A stretch of DNA of 64,000 nucleotides. It comes from Streptomyces sp. NBC_01294 (GTDB taxonomy: Bacteria; Actinomycetota; Actinomycetes; Streptomycetales; Streptomycetaceae). The translations under genes were made by a program, and so were the position numbers. The notes beneath the pieces were generated by a model. That model saw only the letters and a program-made list of their open reading frames with translations, was not told where the DNA came from and searched no databases. Positions 27,497 through 36,903 of the stretch are shown here, piece after piece. How positions within the stretch are numbered: the first letter of the stretch is position 1; every line of letters starts with the position of its first letter. The stretch lies in the NCBI RefSeq assembly GCF_035917235.1, contig NZ_CP108423.1, positions 5,423,501 through 5,487,500 of the forward strand. The letters are read 5' to 3'.

Positions 27497-28222
27497 ATGC
27501 GCTTCAACCGGATCCTGCTCTCGGCCACGCTCGTCGTGGTCGCCCTCGTCGTCCAGGTCACCGTCCTGGGCCGGCTCCAACTGCCCGGAGCCGTACCCGA
27601 CCTGCTGCTCCTCACCGTCGTCGCCCTCGCACTCGTGTACGGGCACGTCAGCGGCGCGCTCATCGGCTTCGGCGCCGGCCTCCTCGCCGACCTGGCCCCG
27701 CCCGCCGACCACGCTGCCGGACGGTACGCGCTCGTCCTGTGCGTCATCGGCTACCTCTGCGGCCTGGTCCGCCCCGACGGGGGCCGGTTCCGCTCCGCCT
27801 GGGGCCCGATGCTCACCGTCGTCGCCGCCGCGATCGGCTCCACCCTCCTCTACGCGGGCGTCGGCAGCCTCGTCGGCGACACCGCCGCCCGCCACGTGGG
27901 CCTGACCGGGCTGCTGTTTACCGCGACCCTCTACGACCTGCTGCTCGCGCCGTTCACCGTGCCGTTCATCATGGCCCTGGCCCGGCGCGCCGAGAACGAC
28001 CCGATGGCCGTCGACGCCGGCGGCGGCCCCACCAACAAGGCCGCCGACGTCTCCGCCGGCTGGCTGGCCGGCGGCACGGGCCTGCGCATCGGCAGCCAGC
28101 GCGGCGGCCTGCGCCTGAAGACCGCGCGTTCCCGGGCCAACAAGGCGGGCCGCATAAAGGGTGTCAAGGCCGTGAAGACCATCAAGACCGTGAAGAGTGT
28201 GAAGAGCGTCAAGAAGCTGTAG
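27497..28222 (+). CDS. mreD: MreD with lysine-rich C-terminal tail
   Basis: Polytopic membrane partner of MreC. 241 residues; the first 170 carry five to six hydrophobic helices (LLSATLVVVALVVQVTVLG, GALIGFGAGLLADLAPP ...), the usual MreD. The remaining 70 residues are an added cytoplasmic tail ending in a Val-Lys/Thr-Lys-rich repeat (KAVKTIKTVKSVKSVKKL). A GGAG site precedes ATG 27497, and the gene lies 13 bp after mreC. Confidence 0.94.
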   Translation: MRFNRILLSATLVVVALVVQVTVLGRLQLPGAVPDLLLLTVVALALVYGHVSGALIGFGAGLLADLAPPADHAAGRYALVLCVIGYLCGLVRPDGGRFRSAWGPMLTVVAAAIGSTLLYAGVGSLVGDTAARHVGLTGLLFTATLYDLLLAPFTVPFIMALARRAENDPMAVDAGGGPTNKAADVSAGWLAGGTGLRIGSQRGGLRLKTARSRANKAGRIKGVKAVKTIKTVKSVKSVKKL

Positions 28223-28234
28223 GGAGGAGCCGAC

Positions 28235-30415
28235 GTGACCAACGTTCCGGAGACCGGCCGCACCTCCCGGGTGCAGATCAGACTCGTCATCATGCAGGTG
28301 CTCGTCCTCTCGATGCTGGTCACCCTCGGCGGCCGGCTCTGGTACCTCCAGATCCGCAACGGCGCCGAGTACTACCACGAGGCGAAGAGCAACCACGTCC
28401 AGCGGGTCGTCCAGCCCGCCGTGCGCGGCTCGATCCTCGACGCCCGCGGCGTCCCCCTCGCCGACAACGAGACCCGTCTGGTCGTCTCCGCCAGCCGTAC
28501 CGCGCTGATGAAGATGAAGGACCGGGGCAAGGCCGTCATGACCCGCCTCGCCGGCGTCCTGGACATGACCCCCAAGGAGGTCATGGAGAAGGTCCGCCTC
28601 TGCGACTCCCAGACCCCCGCGCCCTGCTGGAACGGCTCCCCCTACCAGCCCATCCCGGTCACCCTCGAAGCCACCACGCAGCAGGCGCTGCAACTGCGCG
28701 AACGCCCCGAGGACTTCCCCGGCATCACCGCGGAGCCCACCGCCGTCCGCCGCTACCCGGCCCCCGGCGGGGCCCGCACGTCACAGGTGCTCGGCTACCT
28801 CTCGCCCGTCACCGACGACGAGATCCAGAAGGCCAAGGACACCGACTCGCCGCACCTGCGCTCCGACCAGGTCGGCCGCTCCGGAATCGAGCGCACCTAC
28901 GACAAGCAGTTGCGCGGCAAGGCCGAGGTCACCTCGTACGAGGTCGACAACCTCGGCCGGGTCATGGGCCAGACCAAGTCCGACCCCGGCGTGGCCGGAT
29001 CCACCCTCATCACCAGCATCGACGCCCGGGTCCAGTCCGTCGCCGAGTACGAGCTCCAGCAGGCGATGAAGGTCGTCCGCCACGAGACCGACAACATCAC
29101 GGGCCGCAAGTACGAGGCCGACTCGGGCGCCGTCGTCGTCATGGAGGCCAAGACCGGCCGCATCGTCGCGATGGCCTCCCAGCCCGACTACGACCCCAAC
29201 GCCTGGGTCGGCGGCATCTCCGGCAAGGACTACGCCCGGCTCACCAGCAAGAACTCCAACTACCCGCTGCTCAACCGGGCCATCCAGGGCCAGGCCCCCG
29301 CAGGCTCCATCTTCAAGGTGGTGTCGGCGAGCGCGGCCGTACGGGCCGGCTACGCGTTCGACAGCAAGTACAACTGCAGCAGCTCCTACAGCCTCGGCGG
29401 CCGCAGCTTCGCGAACTTCGAGTCCAAGGGGCACGGCCCCATCAGCCTCGGCGACGCCCTCAAGTTCTCCTGCAACACCGTCTTCTACGCCCTCGGGCAC
29501 AAGGAGTGGCAGCGCGACGGCGGCCTCAAGCCCAAGAAGGACGCCCACGACTGGTTCTACCGGACCGCCCGCGAATTCGGACTCGGCTCCGAGACCGGGA
29601 TCGACCTGCCGAACGAGGTCACCGGACGCATCCCCGACCGCCAGTGGAAGAAGAGCTTCTGGGCGGCCAACAAGGACTCCTGGTGCCGGCAGGGCAAGCG
29701 GGGCGGCACCTACGTCGAGCAGATCGCCTACGAGAGCTGCCTCGAAGGCAACCAGCTGAAGGCGTTCGACAGCATCAACTTCGCCATCGGCCAGGGCGAC
29801 GTTCTCGTCACCCCCATCCAGATGGCCACCGCCTACTCCGCCATCAGCAACGGCGGCACCCTCTACAACCCCACCGTCGGCAAGGCCGTGATCAGCCCCG
29901 ACGGCAAGCGCATCGAGATGATCAAGCCGCAGTCCCACGGCAGGCTGCCCATCGACGCACAGACCGTCAAGGACCTCGACGGGGGCCTGCGCTCGGTCGT
30001 CGAGCCCGGCGGAACCGCCGCCTGGCGCTTCGGCGGCTGGCCGCAGGACAAGATCCCGATGCACGCCAAGACCGGCACCGCCCAGGTCTACGGCAAGCAG
30101 ACCACGTCCTGGCTGGCGACCTACACCAAGGACTTCACGATCGTCATGACGATCTCCCAGGGCGGCACCGGCTCCGGAGCCTCCGGCCCCGCCGTCCGCA
30201 ACCTCTACAACGCCATCTACGGTCTGACCATGGACGGGATGCAGGACCCGAAGAAGGCCCTGCTGCTGGGCCCGGAGGACAAACTGCCCAAGATCTACCC
30301 CGACGGCTCCATCGAATCGCCCGAGATCCGGCCGTACGTGCCGCCGTCCCCGGAAGAGCTGGCGCCGCCCGCGCTCGCCGGCCCGCCCGCCCAGCGCCCC
30401 GCACGGCACGACTGA
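28235..30415 (+). CDS. mrdA: Penicillin-binding protein 2 (class B transpeptidase)
   Basis: Peptidoglycan transpeptidase of the elongation/sporulation wall machinery, acting in the periplasm from one N-terminal membrane anchor (IMQVLVLSMLVTLGGRLWYL). 726 residues from GTG 28235, with GGAGGAG upstream. Active-site Ser358 (SIFK 358-361), SCN at 412-414 and KTG at 612-614 are intact. The PBP dimerisation domain lies between residues 60 and 300. The C-terminus is a Pro-rich extension. It is paired with the next gene's RodA-type glycosyltransferase. Confidence 0.96.
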   Translation: MTNVPETGRTSRVQIRLVIMQVLVLSMLVTLGGRLWYLQIRNGAEYYHEAKSNHVQRVVQPAVRGSILDARGVPLADNETRLVVSASRTALMKMKDRGKAVMTRLAGVLDMTPKEVMEKVRLCDSQTPAPCWNGSPYQPIPVTLEATTQQALQLRERPEDFPGITAEPTAVRRYPAPGGARTSQVLGYLSPVTDDEIQKAKDTDSPHLRSDQVGRSGIERTYDKQLRGKAEVTSYEVDNLGRVMGQTKSDPGVAGSTLITSIDARVQSVAEYELQQAMKVVRHETDNITGRKYEADSGAVVVMEAKTGRIVAMASQPDYDPNAWVGGISGKDYARLTSKNSNYPLLNRAIQGQAPAGSIFKVVSASAAVRAGYAFDSKYNCSSSYSLGGRSFANFESKGHGPISLGDALKFSCNTVFYALGHKEWQRDGGLKPKKDAHDWFYRTAREFGLGSETGIDLPNEVTGRIPDRQWKKSFWAANKDSWCRQGKRGGTYVEQIAYESCLEGNQLKAFDSINFAIGQGDVLVTPIQMATAYSAISNGGTLYNPTVGKAVISPDGKRIEMIKPQSHGRLPIDAQTVKDLDGGLRSVVEPGGTAAWRFGGWPQDKIPMHAKTGTAQVYGKQTTSWLATYTKDFTIVMTISQGGTGSGASGPAVRNLYNAIYGLTMDGMQDPKKALLLGPEDKLPKIYPDGSIESPEIRPYVPPSPEELAPPALAGPPAQRPARHD

Positions 30416-30429
30416 GGACCGAAACCGAC

Positions 30430-31629
30430 ATGCAGACCGCCAACAAGTTCTCCGTCTCCCGGTACGCACCCGAGCGCGGGACGATGGCCAAGCTCACCGC
30501 CCGCGACTCGATGGTGCGCCGGCTCGACTGGCCGATACTCCTCAGCGCGCTGGCGCTGTCCTTCATCGGCGCCCTGCTAGTGTGGTCGGCGACCCGCAAC
30601 CGCACCCAGCTGAACCAGGGCGACCCGTACTACTTCCTCGCCCGGCACGCCCTGAACACCGGCATCGGCCTCGTGCTGATGATCGGCACCATCTGGCTCG
30701 GCCACCGCACCCTGCGCGGCGCGGTCCCGTTCCTCTACGGGATCTCGCTGCTGCTCATCATCGCGGTGCTCACCCCGCTCGGCGCCACCATCAACGGCGC
30801 CCACGCGTGGATCGTGATCGGCGGCGGATTCTCCCTCCAGCCCTCCGAGTTCGTGAAGATCACGATCATCCTGGTCATGGCGATGCTGCTGGCCACCCGG
30901 GTGGACGCCGGCGACCTCGCCCATCCCGACCACCGCACGGTCGTCAAGGCACTGTGCCTGGCCGCCGCCCCGATGGGCATCGTCATGCTGATGCCCGACC
31001 TCGGCTCGGTCATGGTCATGGTCGTCATCGTGCTCGGCGTCCTGCTGGGATCGGGCGCCTCCAACCGCTGGGTGCTCGGCCTGATCGGCGCCGGCGCGGG
31101 CGGCGCCATCCTGATATGGCAACTCGGCGTCCTGGACGAGTACCAGATCAACCGCTTCGCCGCCTTCGCCAACCCCGAACTCGACCCCGCGGGCGTCGGA
31201 TACAACACCAACCAGGCGCGCATCGCGATCGGCTCCGGCGGACTCACCGGCTCCGGACTCTTCAAGGGCTCGCAGACCACCGGCCAGTTCGTGCCGGAAC
31301 AGCAGACCGACTTCGTCTTCACGGTGGCGGGGGAGGAGCTGGGCTTCGTCGGGGCCGGGCTGATCCTGCTGCTGCTCGGCATCGTCCTGTGGCGCGCCTG
31401 CATGATCGCCCGCGAGACCACCGAGCTCTACGGGACCATCGTGTGCGCCGGGATCATCGCCTGGTTCGCCTTCCAGTCCTTCGAGAACATCGGCATGACC
31501 CTCGGGATCATGCCGGTCGCCGGCCTCCCGCTGCCCTTCGTCTCCTACGGAGGATCATCGATGTTCGCCGTGTGGGTGGCGATCGGCCTCCTGCAGTCGA
31601 TCAAGGTGCAGCGGCCATTGTCAGCCTGA
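30430..31629 (+). CDS. rodA: RodA/FtsW-family peptidoglycan glycosyltransferase (Sfr)
   Basis: SEDS-family polymerase working with PBP2. 399 residues from ATG 30430, with GAGGA about eleven bases upstream. Ten or so hydrophobic helices, INGAHAWIVIGGGFSLQPSEFVKI (SEDS signature), DLGSVMVMVVI, and the large loop with GSGGLTGSGLFKGSQT then FVPEQQTDFVFTVAGEELGF. It ends PFVSYGGSSMFAVWVAIGLLQSI. Last gene of the mre cluster; the Streptomyces orthologue is called sfr and is needed for spore walls. Confidence 0.96.
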   Translation: MQTANKFSVSRYAPERGTMAKLTARDSMVRRLDWPILLSALALSFIGALLVWSATRNRTQLNQGDPYYFLARHALNTGIGLVLMIGTIWLGHRTLRGAVPFLYGISLLLIIAVLTPLGATINGAHAWIVIGGGFSLQPSEFVKITIILVMAMLLATRVDAGDLAHPDHRTVVKALCLAAAPMGIVMLMPDLGSVMVMVVIVLGVLLGSGASNRWVLGLIGAGAGGAILIWQLGVLDEYQINRFAAFANPELDPAGVGYNTNQARIAIGSGGLTGSGLFKGSQTTGQFVPEQQTDFVFTVAGEELGFVGAGLILLLLGIVLWRACMIARETTELYGTIVCAGIIAWFAFQSFENIGMTLGIMPVAGLPLPFVSYGGSSMFAVWVAIGLLQSIKVQRPLSA

Positions 31630-31666
31630 TGTGCCGTTCACCCTGCCGACGTGATCCGTTCAGGAC

Positions 31667-31678
31667 TAAGTTCGGTCT
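31667..31678 (+). promoter_or_regulatory. Leaderless -10 box of the CYTH-CHAD gene
   Basis: TAAGTT (31667-31672) lies six bases before ATG 31679. No ribosome-binding site. Confidence 0.55.
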
Positions 31679-33199
31679 ATGGCGGACACCAAGCGCGAGA
31701 TCGAGCGTAAATTCGAGTTCTCCAAGGCCACAGCTGCCCGGCGCGGGGTGCCGGACCTGACCGGGACGGCCGCGATCGCGGCCGTCTCCGACCAGGGCAC
31801 CGTCGACCTCGACGCCGTCTACTACGACACCCCCGACCAGCGGCTCGCCGCCGACGGTCTCACCCTGCGGCGCAGAACGGGCGGCGCGGACGCCGGCTGG
31901 CACCTCAAACTGCCCGTCTCCCCCGGCGTGCGCGACGAGATCGGTGCCGCGCTCAGCGACACCGTCCCGCCCGCCCTCGCCGCCCTCGTCCGCTCGCGCG
32001 TGCGCGGCGCCGGGCTCCAGCCGCAGGTCCGGCTGGTCTCCTCGCGCCACGTCAGCCACCTGCTCGACGCCGACGGCACCCTGCTCGCGGAACTGAGCAC
32101 CGACGAGGTCCTGGCCGAGCGCGGCGAAACCACCGCCGGCTGGACCGAGGTCGAGGTGGAACTCGCCGACGGCGTGGACCCCGAACTGCTCGACGCCGTC
32201 GAGAAGACCTTCCGCAAGGCCGGCCTCCGCGTCTCCGACGCCCCCTCGAAGCTCGCCCGGGCCCTGGCCGAGACCGACACCGCGCCCCCGCCCCGGCCCG
32301 CCGGAGGCGGCCCCGCGGGCACGGCCGGCGCGCACGTGCTCGCGTACCTGCGCGAACAGCGCGACGCCCTGGTCGCCCAGGACCCGGCCGTCCGGCGGAG
32401 CCTGCCGGACTCCGTCCACCAGATGCGGGTCGCCTGCCGCCGGCTGCGCAGCGCCTTCAAGACGTACCGCAAGGTGCTGGACCGGGCGGTCACCGACCCC
32501 ATCGGCGAGGAGCTGCGCTGGCTGGCCGCCGAACTGGGGGTCGACCGCGACCAGGAAGTCCTCATGGAGCGGATCCAGAGCCACCTGGGCGAGCTGCCGC
32601 GCACCCTGATGACCGGACCGGTCCGCAGCCGGCTGCGCGTGTGGAACTCCGCCAGGCGCTCCGGATCACGGCGCCGGGCCCTGGCCGCGCTCGACAGCCC
32701 GCGCCACCTCGCCCTGCTGGACTCCCTCGACGCCCTGCTGGACGAGCCGCCGCTGCTCAAGGGCGCCGCCAAGGCCCCGGAGGCGGTCCTGCCGAAGGCG
32801 GTGCTGCGCGACTACGCCCGCCTCGCCGCCCGGGTCGACAGCGCGCTCGTCCTCACCGAGGGCGGCGAGCGCGACCTGGCCCTGCACGAGGCCCGCAAAG
32901 CGGCCAAGCACGTCCGGTACGCGGCGGAGTCGGCCGAGCCCGTCCTCGGCAAGCCGGCGAAACACCTGGCCAAGGCCGCGAGGAAGGTCCAGAACCTGCT
33001 CGGCGACCACCAGGACAGCGTGGTGGCCCGCGAGGCCCTGCGCGGTCTCGCCGACCAGGCGACGGGCGCGGGGGAGTCGGCCTTCACCTGGGGCGTGCTC
33101 TACGGCCGCGAGGAGGCCCTGGCCGAGCAGCGTGAACGGGAGCTTCCGGACATCTGGGCGAAGGCCTCCGCCCCGTCGCTGCGGGCCGGACTGGGATGA
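31679..33199 (+). CDS. CYTH and CHAD domain protein
   Basis: 506 residues. The N-terminal CYTH domain has the ExExK signature (Glu7, Glu9, Lys11 in REIERKF) and Arg/Lys-rich strands; CYTH enzymes act on triphosphates. The C-terminal CHAD domain (about residues 215-500) has conserved His and basic helices (HQMRVACRRLRSAFKTYRK, HEARKAAKHVRYAAE) that bind polyphosphate. The pairing suggests a role in inorganic polyphosphate or triphosphate metabolism; activity is inferred from family. Single gene with its own leaderless promoter. Confidence 0.9.
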   Translation: MADTKREIERKFEFSKATAARRGVPDLTGTAAIAAVSDQGTVDLDAVYYDTPDQRLAADGLTLRRRTGGADAGWHLKLPVSPGVRDEIGAALSDTVPPALAALVRSRVRGAGLQPQVRLVSSRHVSHLLDADGTLLAELSTDEVLAERGETTAGWTEVEVELADGVDPELLDAVEKTFRKAGLRVSDAPSKLARALAETDTAPPPRPAGGGPAGTAGAHVLAYLREQRDALVAQDPAVRRSLPDSVHQMRVACRRLRSAFKTYRKVLDRAVTDPIGEELRWLAAELGVDRDQEVLMERIQSHLGELPRTLMTGPVRSRLRVWNSARRSGSRRRALAALDSPRHLALLDSLDALLDEPPLLKGAAKAPEAVLPKAVLRDYARLAARVDSALVLTEGGERDLALHEARKAAKHVRYAAESAEPVLGKPAKHLAKAARKVQNLLGDHQDSVVAREALRGLADQATGAGESAFTWGVLYGREEALAEQRERELPDIWAKASAPSLRAGLG

Positions 33200-33274
33200 T
33201 CATGTGGGTGGGGGCGGCTGAGCCTGGGGGTACGCTTGAGAGCTGCCCCCTGCCCGCTTCACGAAAGTCGCGTG

Positions 33275-35197
33275 ATGACCGAGTCGGTCTTCCCTCAGCT
33301 TGAGGCCCTGCTTCCGCATGTGCAGAAGCCCATCCAGTACGTCGGCGGTGAACTCAACTCCACGGTCAAGGAGTGGGAGAGCTGCGACGTCCGCTGGGCG
33401 CTCATGTACCCGGACGCGTACGAAGTCGGGCTGCCCAACCAGGGCGTCATGATCCTCTACGAGGTGCTCAACGAGCGCGAGGGCGTCCTCGCCGAGCGCA
33501 CCTACAGCGTGTGGCCCGACCTCGAAGAACTGATGCGCGAGCACAAGGTGCCGCAGTTCACCGTGGACAGTCACCGCCCCGTCTCCGCCTTCGACGTGTT
33601 CGGCCTGTCCTTCTCCACGGAGCTGGGCTACACCAACATGCTCACGGCCCTGGACCTCGCGGGCATCCCGCTGGAGGCCAGGAACCGCACGGTCGACCAC
33701 CCGATCGTCCTCGCGGGCGGCCACGCGGCCTTCAACCCCGAGCCGATCGCGGAGTTCATCGACTGCGCGGTCATCGGCGACGGCGAGCAGGCCGTTCTCG
33801 ACATGACCGAGATCATCCGCACCTGGAAGGCCGAGGGCCGGCCGGGCGGGCGCGAAGAGGTCCTCCTCCGTCTCGCCAAGACCGGCAACGTCTACGTCCC
33901 CGGCTTCTACGACGTGGAGTACCTGCCGGACGGCCGCATCGGCCGTGTCGTGCCCAACCGCTCCGGAGTGCCGTGGCGCGTGTCCAAGCACACGGTCATG
34001 GACCTCGACGAGTGGCCCTACCCGAAGCAGCCGCTGGTCCCGCTCGCCGAGACCGTCCACGAGCGGATGTCGGTGGAGATCTTCCGCGGCTGCACCCGCG
34101 GCTGCCGTTTCTGCCAGGCCGGCATGATCACGCGCCCCGTGCGGGAGCGAAGCATCACCGGCATCGGCGAAATGGTGGAGAAGGGCCTCAAGGCGACGGG
34201 CTTCGAAGAGGTCGGCCTGCTGTCCCTCTCCTCGGCGGACCACACCGAGATCGCCGACATCGCCAAGGGCCTCGCGGACCGCTACACGGACGACAAGGTG
34301 GGCCTGTCCCTGCCGTCGACCCGCGTGGACGCGTTCAACGTGGACCTGGCCAACGAGCTGACCCGCAACGGGCGCCGCTCGGGCCTGACCTTCGCCCCCG
34401 AGGGCGGCTCCGAGCGCATGCGCAAGGTCATCAACAAGATGGTCTCGGAAGAGGACCTGATCCGGACGGTCGCCACGGCGTACGGCAACGGCTGGCGCCA
34501 GGTGAAGCTGTACTTCATGGTCGGCCTGCCGACCGAGACCGACGAGGACGTGCTCCAGATCGGCGACATGGCGGTCAACGTCATCGCCAAGGGCCGCGAG
34601 GTCTCCGGCCAGAACGACATCCGCTGCACGGTGTCGATCGGCGGATTCGTGCCGAAGCCGCACACCCCGTTCCAGTGGGCGCCGCAGCTGTCGGCCGAGG
34701 AGACGGACGCCCGCCTGGGCAAGCTCCGCGACAAGCTCCGCGGCGACAAGAAGTACGGCCGCTCCATCGGCTTCCGCTACCACGACGGCAAGCCGGGCAT
34801 CGTCGAGGGCCTCCTCTCGCGCGGCGACCGCCGCATCGGCGACGTCATCCGCGCGGTGTACGAGTCGGGCGGCCGCTTCGACGGCTGGCGCGAGCACTTC
34901 TCGTACGACCGCTGGATGCAGGCGGCGGAGAAGACGCTGCCCGCGTACGGCGTGGACGTGGCCTGGTACACGACCCGCGAGCGCACGTACGAGGAAGTAC
35001 TGCCCTGGGACCACCTGGACTCCGGCCTCGACAAGGACTGGCTCTGGGAGGACTGGCAGGACGCCCTCGACGAGACCGAGGTCGATGACTGCCGCTGGAC
35101 GCCGTGCTTTGACTGCGGCGTGTGTCCTCAGATGCAGACGGAGATCCAGATCGGCCCGACGGGCAAGAAGCTGCTGCCGCTGTCGGTCGTGAAGTGA
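33275..35197 (+). CDS. TIGR03960-family radical-SAM protein with B12-binding-like domain
   Basis: 640 residues from ATG 33275 (MTESVFPQLEALLP); an in-frame GTG farther upstream is not conserved. The N-terminal Rossmann-like domain (LMYPDAYEVGLPNQGV...) is followed by the radical-SAM domain with Cys273, Cys277 and Cys280 (CTRGCRFC) for the 4Fe-4S cluster. The C-terminus carries another Cys set (TPCFDCGVCPQ). Function is undefined; the family normally sits next to a TIGR03936 protein and upstream of rne. Here the partner lies 1.7 kb downstream. A TACGCT box at 33231-33236 may be the -10. Confidence 0.93.
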   Translation: MTESVFPQLEALLPHVQKPIQYVGGELNSTVKEWESCDVRWALMYPDAYEVGLPNQGVMILYEVLNEREGVLAERTYSVWPDLEELMREHKVPQFTVDSHRPVSAFDVFGLSFSTELGYTNMLTALDLAGIPLEARNRTVDHPIVLAGGHAAFNPEPIAEFIDCAVIGDGEQAVLDMTEIIRTWKAEGRPGGREEVLLRLAKTGNVYVPGFYDVEYLPDGRIGRVVPNRSGVPWRVSKHTVMDLDEWPYPKQPLVPLAETVHERMSVEIFRGCTRGCRFCQAGMITRPVRERSITGIGEMVEKGLKATGFEEVGLLSLSSADHTEIADIAKGLADRYTDDKVGLSLPSTRVDAFNVDLANELTRNGRRSGLTFAPEGGSERMRKVINKMVSEEDLIRTVATAYGNGWRQVKLYFMVGLPTETDEDVLQIGDMAVNVIAKGREVSGQNDIRCTVSIGGFVPKPHTPFQWAPQLSAEETDARLGKLRDKLRGDKKYGRSIGFRYHDGKPGIVEGLLSRGDRRIGDVIRAVYESGGRFDGWREHFSYDRWMQAAEKTLPAYGVDVAWYTTRERTYEEVLPWDHLDSGLDKDWLWEDWQDALDETEVDDCRWTPCFDCGVCPQMQTEIQIGPTGKKLLPLSVVK

Positions 35198-35222
35198 CCC
35201 TGGGCTGAGCCCGCATCGGATG

Positions 35223-35250
35223 TGCCCCTCACCGGGAACGGTGGGGGGCA
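35223..35250 (+). terminator. Terminator after the radical-SAM gene
   Basis: 11-bp stem with one mismatch (35223-35233 / 35240-35250). Confidence 0.6.
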
Positions 35251-35355
35251 TATTCATTCGACTGCTGATTGAAGGTTTCTGCATCTGGTGCGAGTGGATA
35301 TCCTGATTGAGTGTGCGGAGGAATACTCCGCCGTCGCTGCCAGGAGGTGGCCGGC

Positions 35356-35586
35356 ATGGCCAAGACCGTCATCGACATCAACGAGGAAGCGCTCGCGCTC
35401 GCCGCGGAAGCCCTCGGGACCACCACGAAGAAGGACACGGTCAACGCAGCGCTCGAGGAAATAGGAGCGCGAGTCCGAAGGCAGCGAGCCCTGGAGGCCC
35501 TCATCAGGCTCGATGAGGAGGGCGCCTTCGACAAGGGTCGGGAGCCCGGGTTCAAGGAGGAGGTGCGGGGGCCGTGGGGGAGCTGA
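35356..35586 (+). CDS. vapB: VapB-type antitoxin
   Basis: 76 residues from ATG 35356, eight bases after AGGAGG. MAKTVIDINEEALALAAEALGTTTKKDTVNAAL is the ribbon-helix-helix DNA-binding pattern of VapB antitoxins, followed by a short toxin-binding tail ending in GPWGS. It overlaps the next gene by 13 bases, so toxin synthesis is coupled. The operon is expected to be autorepressed by the VapBC complex (family knowledge). Confidence 0.88.
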   Translation: MAKTVIDINEEALALAAEALGTTTKKDTVNAALEEIGARVRRQRALEALIRLDEEGAFDKGREPGFKEEVRGPWGS

Positions 35587-36005
35587 CCGAGGGCGCCTTC
35601 CTGATCGACACCTCCGCCGCGAACCGGATCACCCTCCCCGGTCCGTTCTCCACCTGGCGGCCCGCGCTGGCCGCCGGGCGCGTCGGCATGTGTGCGGCGA
35701 CCGAGGTCGAAGCCCTGTACTCCGCGCGGTCGCCCGCCCAGTACGCGCAGATGCGGCAGGCGTTCGCCGATCTGTACGTGTGGCATGAGATCCCGGACGA
35801 CGTGTGGCTCAGGGTCCGGGCCGCGCAGAGCACCCTGGCCGAAGCCGGGTGCGTGCGCTCCGCGGGCGTCGTCGACCTGGTCCTGGCGGTCACCGCCGCG
35901 CGCCACCGCCTGACGCTGCTGCACTACGACCGGGACTTCGAGACGCTCGCCAAGCACATCGACCTGCGCACCCGCTGGCTGGCCGAGCCGGGTTCCATCG
36001 ACTGA
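35574..36005 (+). CDS. vapC: VapC-type PIN-domain ribonuclease toxin
   Basis: 143 residues from GTG 35574, with GGAGGAGG upstream. PIN-domain acidic residues are visible: Asp12 (FLIDTSAAN), Glu near 44 (ATEVEALYSA), Asp in GVVDLVLAVTA and Asp in HYDRDFETLA. Such toxins cleave tRNA or rRNA. Paired with vapB. The module lies between two radical-SAM-associated genes that are normally neighbours, suggesting insertion here. Confidence 0.9.
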   Translation: MGELTEGAFLIDTSAANRITLPGPFSTWRPALAAGRVGMCAATEVEALYSARSPAQYAQMRQAFADLYVWHEIPDDVWLRVRAAQSTLAEAGCVRSAGVVDLVLAVTAARHRLTLLHYDRDFETLAKHIDLRTRWLAEPGSID

Positions 36006-36065
36006 GCCGCAGGTGGGTGGCCCCCCGGTGCAACGGGTGGGGGGTGTTCGTGTGTCCTTGGTGGC

Positions 36066-36890
36066 ATGGAGAATAAGAAGCCGCAGGCTGCGTATGGCGG
36101 TGACGGGTGTCTGGGCGGGGTCGTGCGGGGTGCCGTGAAGATCGTGGCGCTGCTGGTCGTGCTGCCCGTACGGGTGGTCTGGGACCTGGTCGTCGCCTTC
36201 GGGCGGGGTCTGTACCGGTACGTGCTCGGGCCGCTCGTGGTGCACGTCGTCGAGCCCGTGCTGCGCGCCCTCTGGCGGCTGGTGGCCACGCTGTTCGAGT
36301 GGCTCTTCGTCCGGCCCTGGGTCGCGCTGTGGCGGTACGTCCTGCGGCCGCTGGGCTCCTGGCTGTACCGGTACCTGCTCGGGCCGGCCGGGCGTGTGCT
36401 CTACGCGTACCTGCTGCGGCCGCTGGGCCTCGCCTTCGCCCGGCTCGTGAGGCTGACCTGGTGCTACCTGCTGGTTCCGGTCGGGCGGGGCCTCGTGTGG
36501 CTGGCCCTCGCGGTGCACCGGTACCTGCTCCTGCCGCTCCACCGGTACGTGCTGGTTCCCCTCGGCCGCGCCCTCGCATGGGCCTGGTACGTGGCCGGGC
36601 TGATCACCGGAGGGCTGTGGTGGGGGTGCAAGTGGGTCGGCCGGGTGCTCGTCGGGTGGCCCGCGGCGCTGGTGTACCGGTACGTCCTGACCCCCGCCGG
36701 GCATCTCGTGCGCGCGGTGTGGCGGCCGGTCCGGGACACCGTGCGCGAGGTCCGCGCCGAGGTGCGGCGGGCGCTGTTCGGTACTCCTCCCGTGGAACCG
36801 GCGAGGTCACGGGCGCGTACTCTGGGTAGTACGACAGCCGCAGGCAACACGCCCGCTCCCGAGATCTCCCTCCGCGAACGGCAGGGGTGA
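36066..36890 (+). CDS. Repeat-rich membrane-associated protein, 274 residues
   Basis: Unrecognised protein. After a short hydrophilic start and one hydrophobic stretch (residues 19-45) it carries eight copies of a motif of the form aromatic/His-Arg-Tyr-(Val/Leu)-Leu-x-Pro-(Leu/Ala/Val)-Gly: YRYVLGPL at 50, WRYVLRPLG at 89, YRYLLGPAG at 101, YAYLLRPLG at 113, CYLLVPVG at 133, HRYLLLPL at 151, HRYVLVPLG at 159 and YRYVLTPAG at 204. Copies at 89, 101 and 113 are exactly 12 residues apart. The composition (Trp, Arg, Leu, Val) suggests amphipathic, membrane-surface helices. The C-terminus is basic and disordered. The ATG has only a weak ribosome-binding site. Confidence 0.7.
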   Translation: MENKKPQAAYGGDGCLGGVVRGAVKIVALLVVLPVRVVWDLVVAFGRGLYRYVLGPLVVHVVEPVLRALWRLVATLFEWLFVRPWVALWRYVLRPLGSWLYRYLLGPAGRVLYAYLLRPLGLAFARLVRLTWCYLLVPVGRGLVWLALAVHRYLLLPLHRYVLVPLGRALAWAWYVAGLITGGLWWGCKWVGRVLVGWPAALVYRYVLTPAGHLVRAVWRPVRDTVREVRAEVRRALFGTPPVEPARSRARTLGSTTAAGNTPAPEISLRERQG

Positions 36891-36903
36891 ACCGGAGCGG
36901 GGC

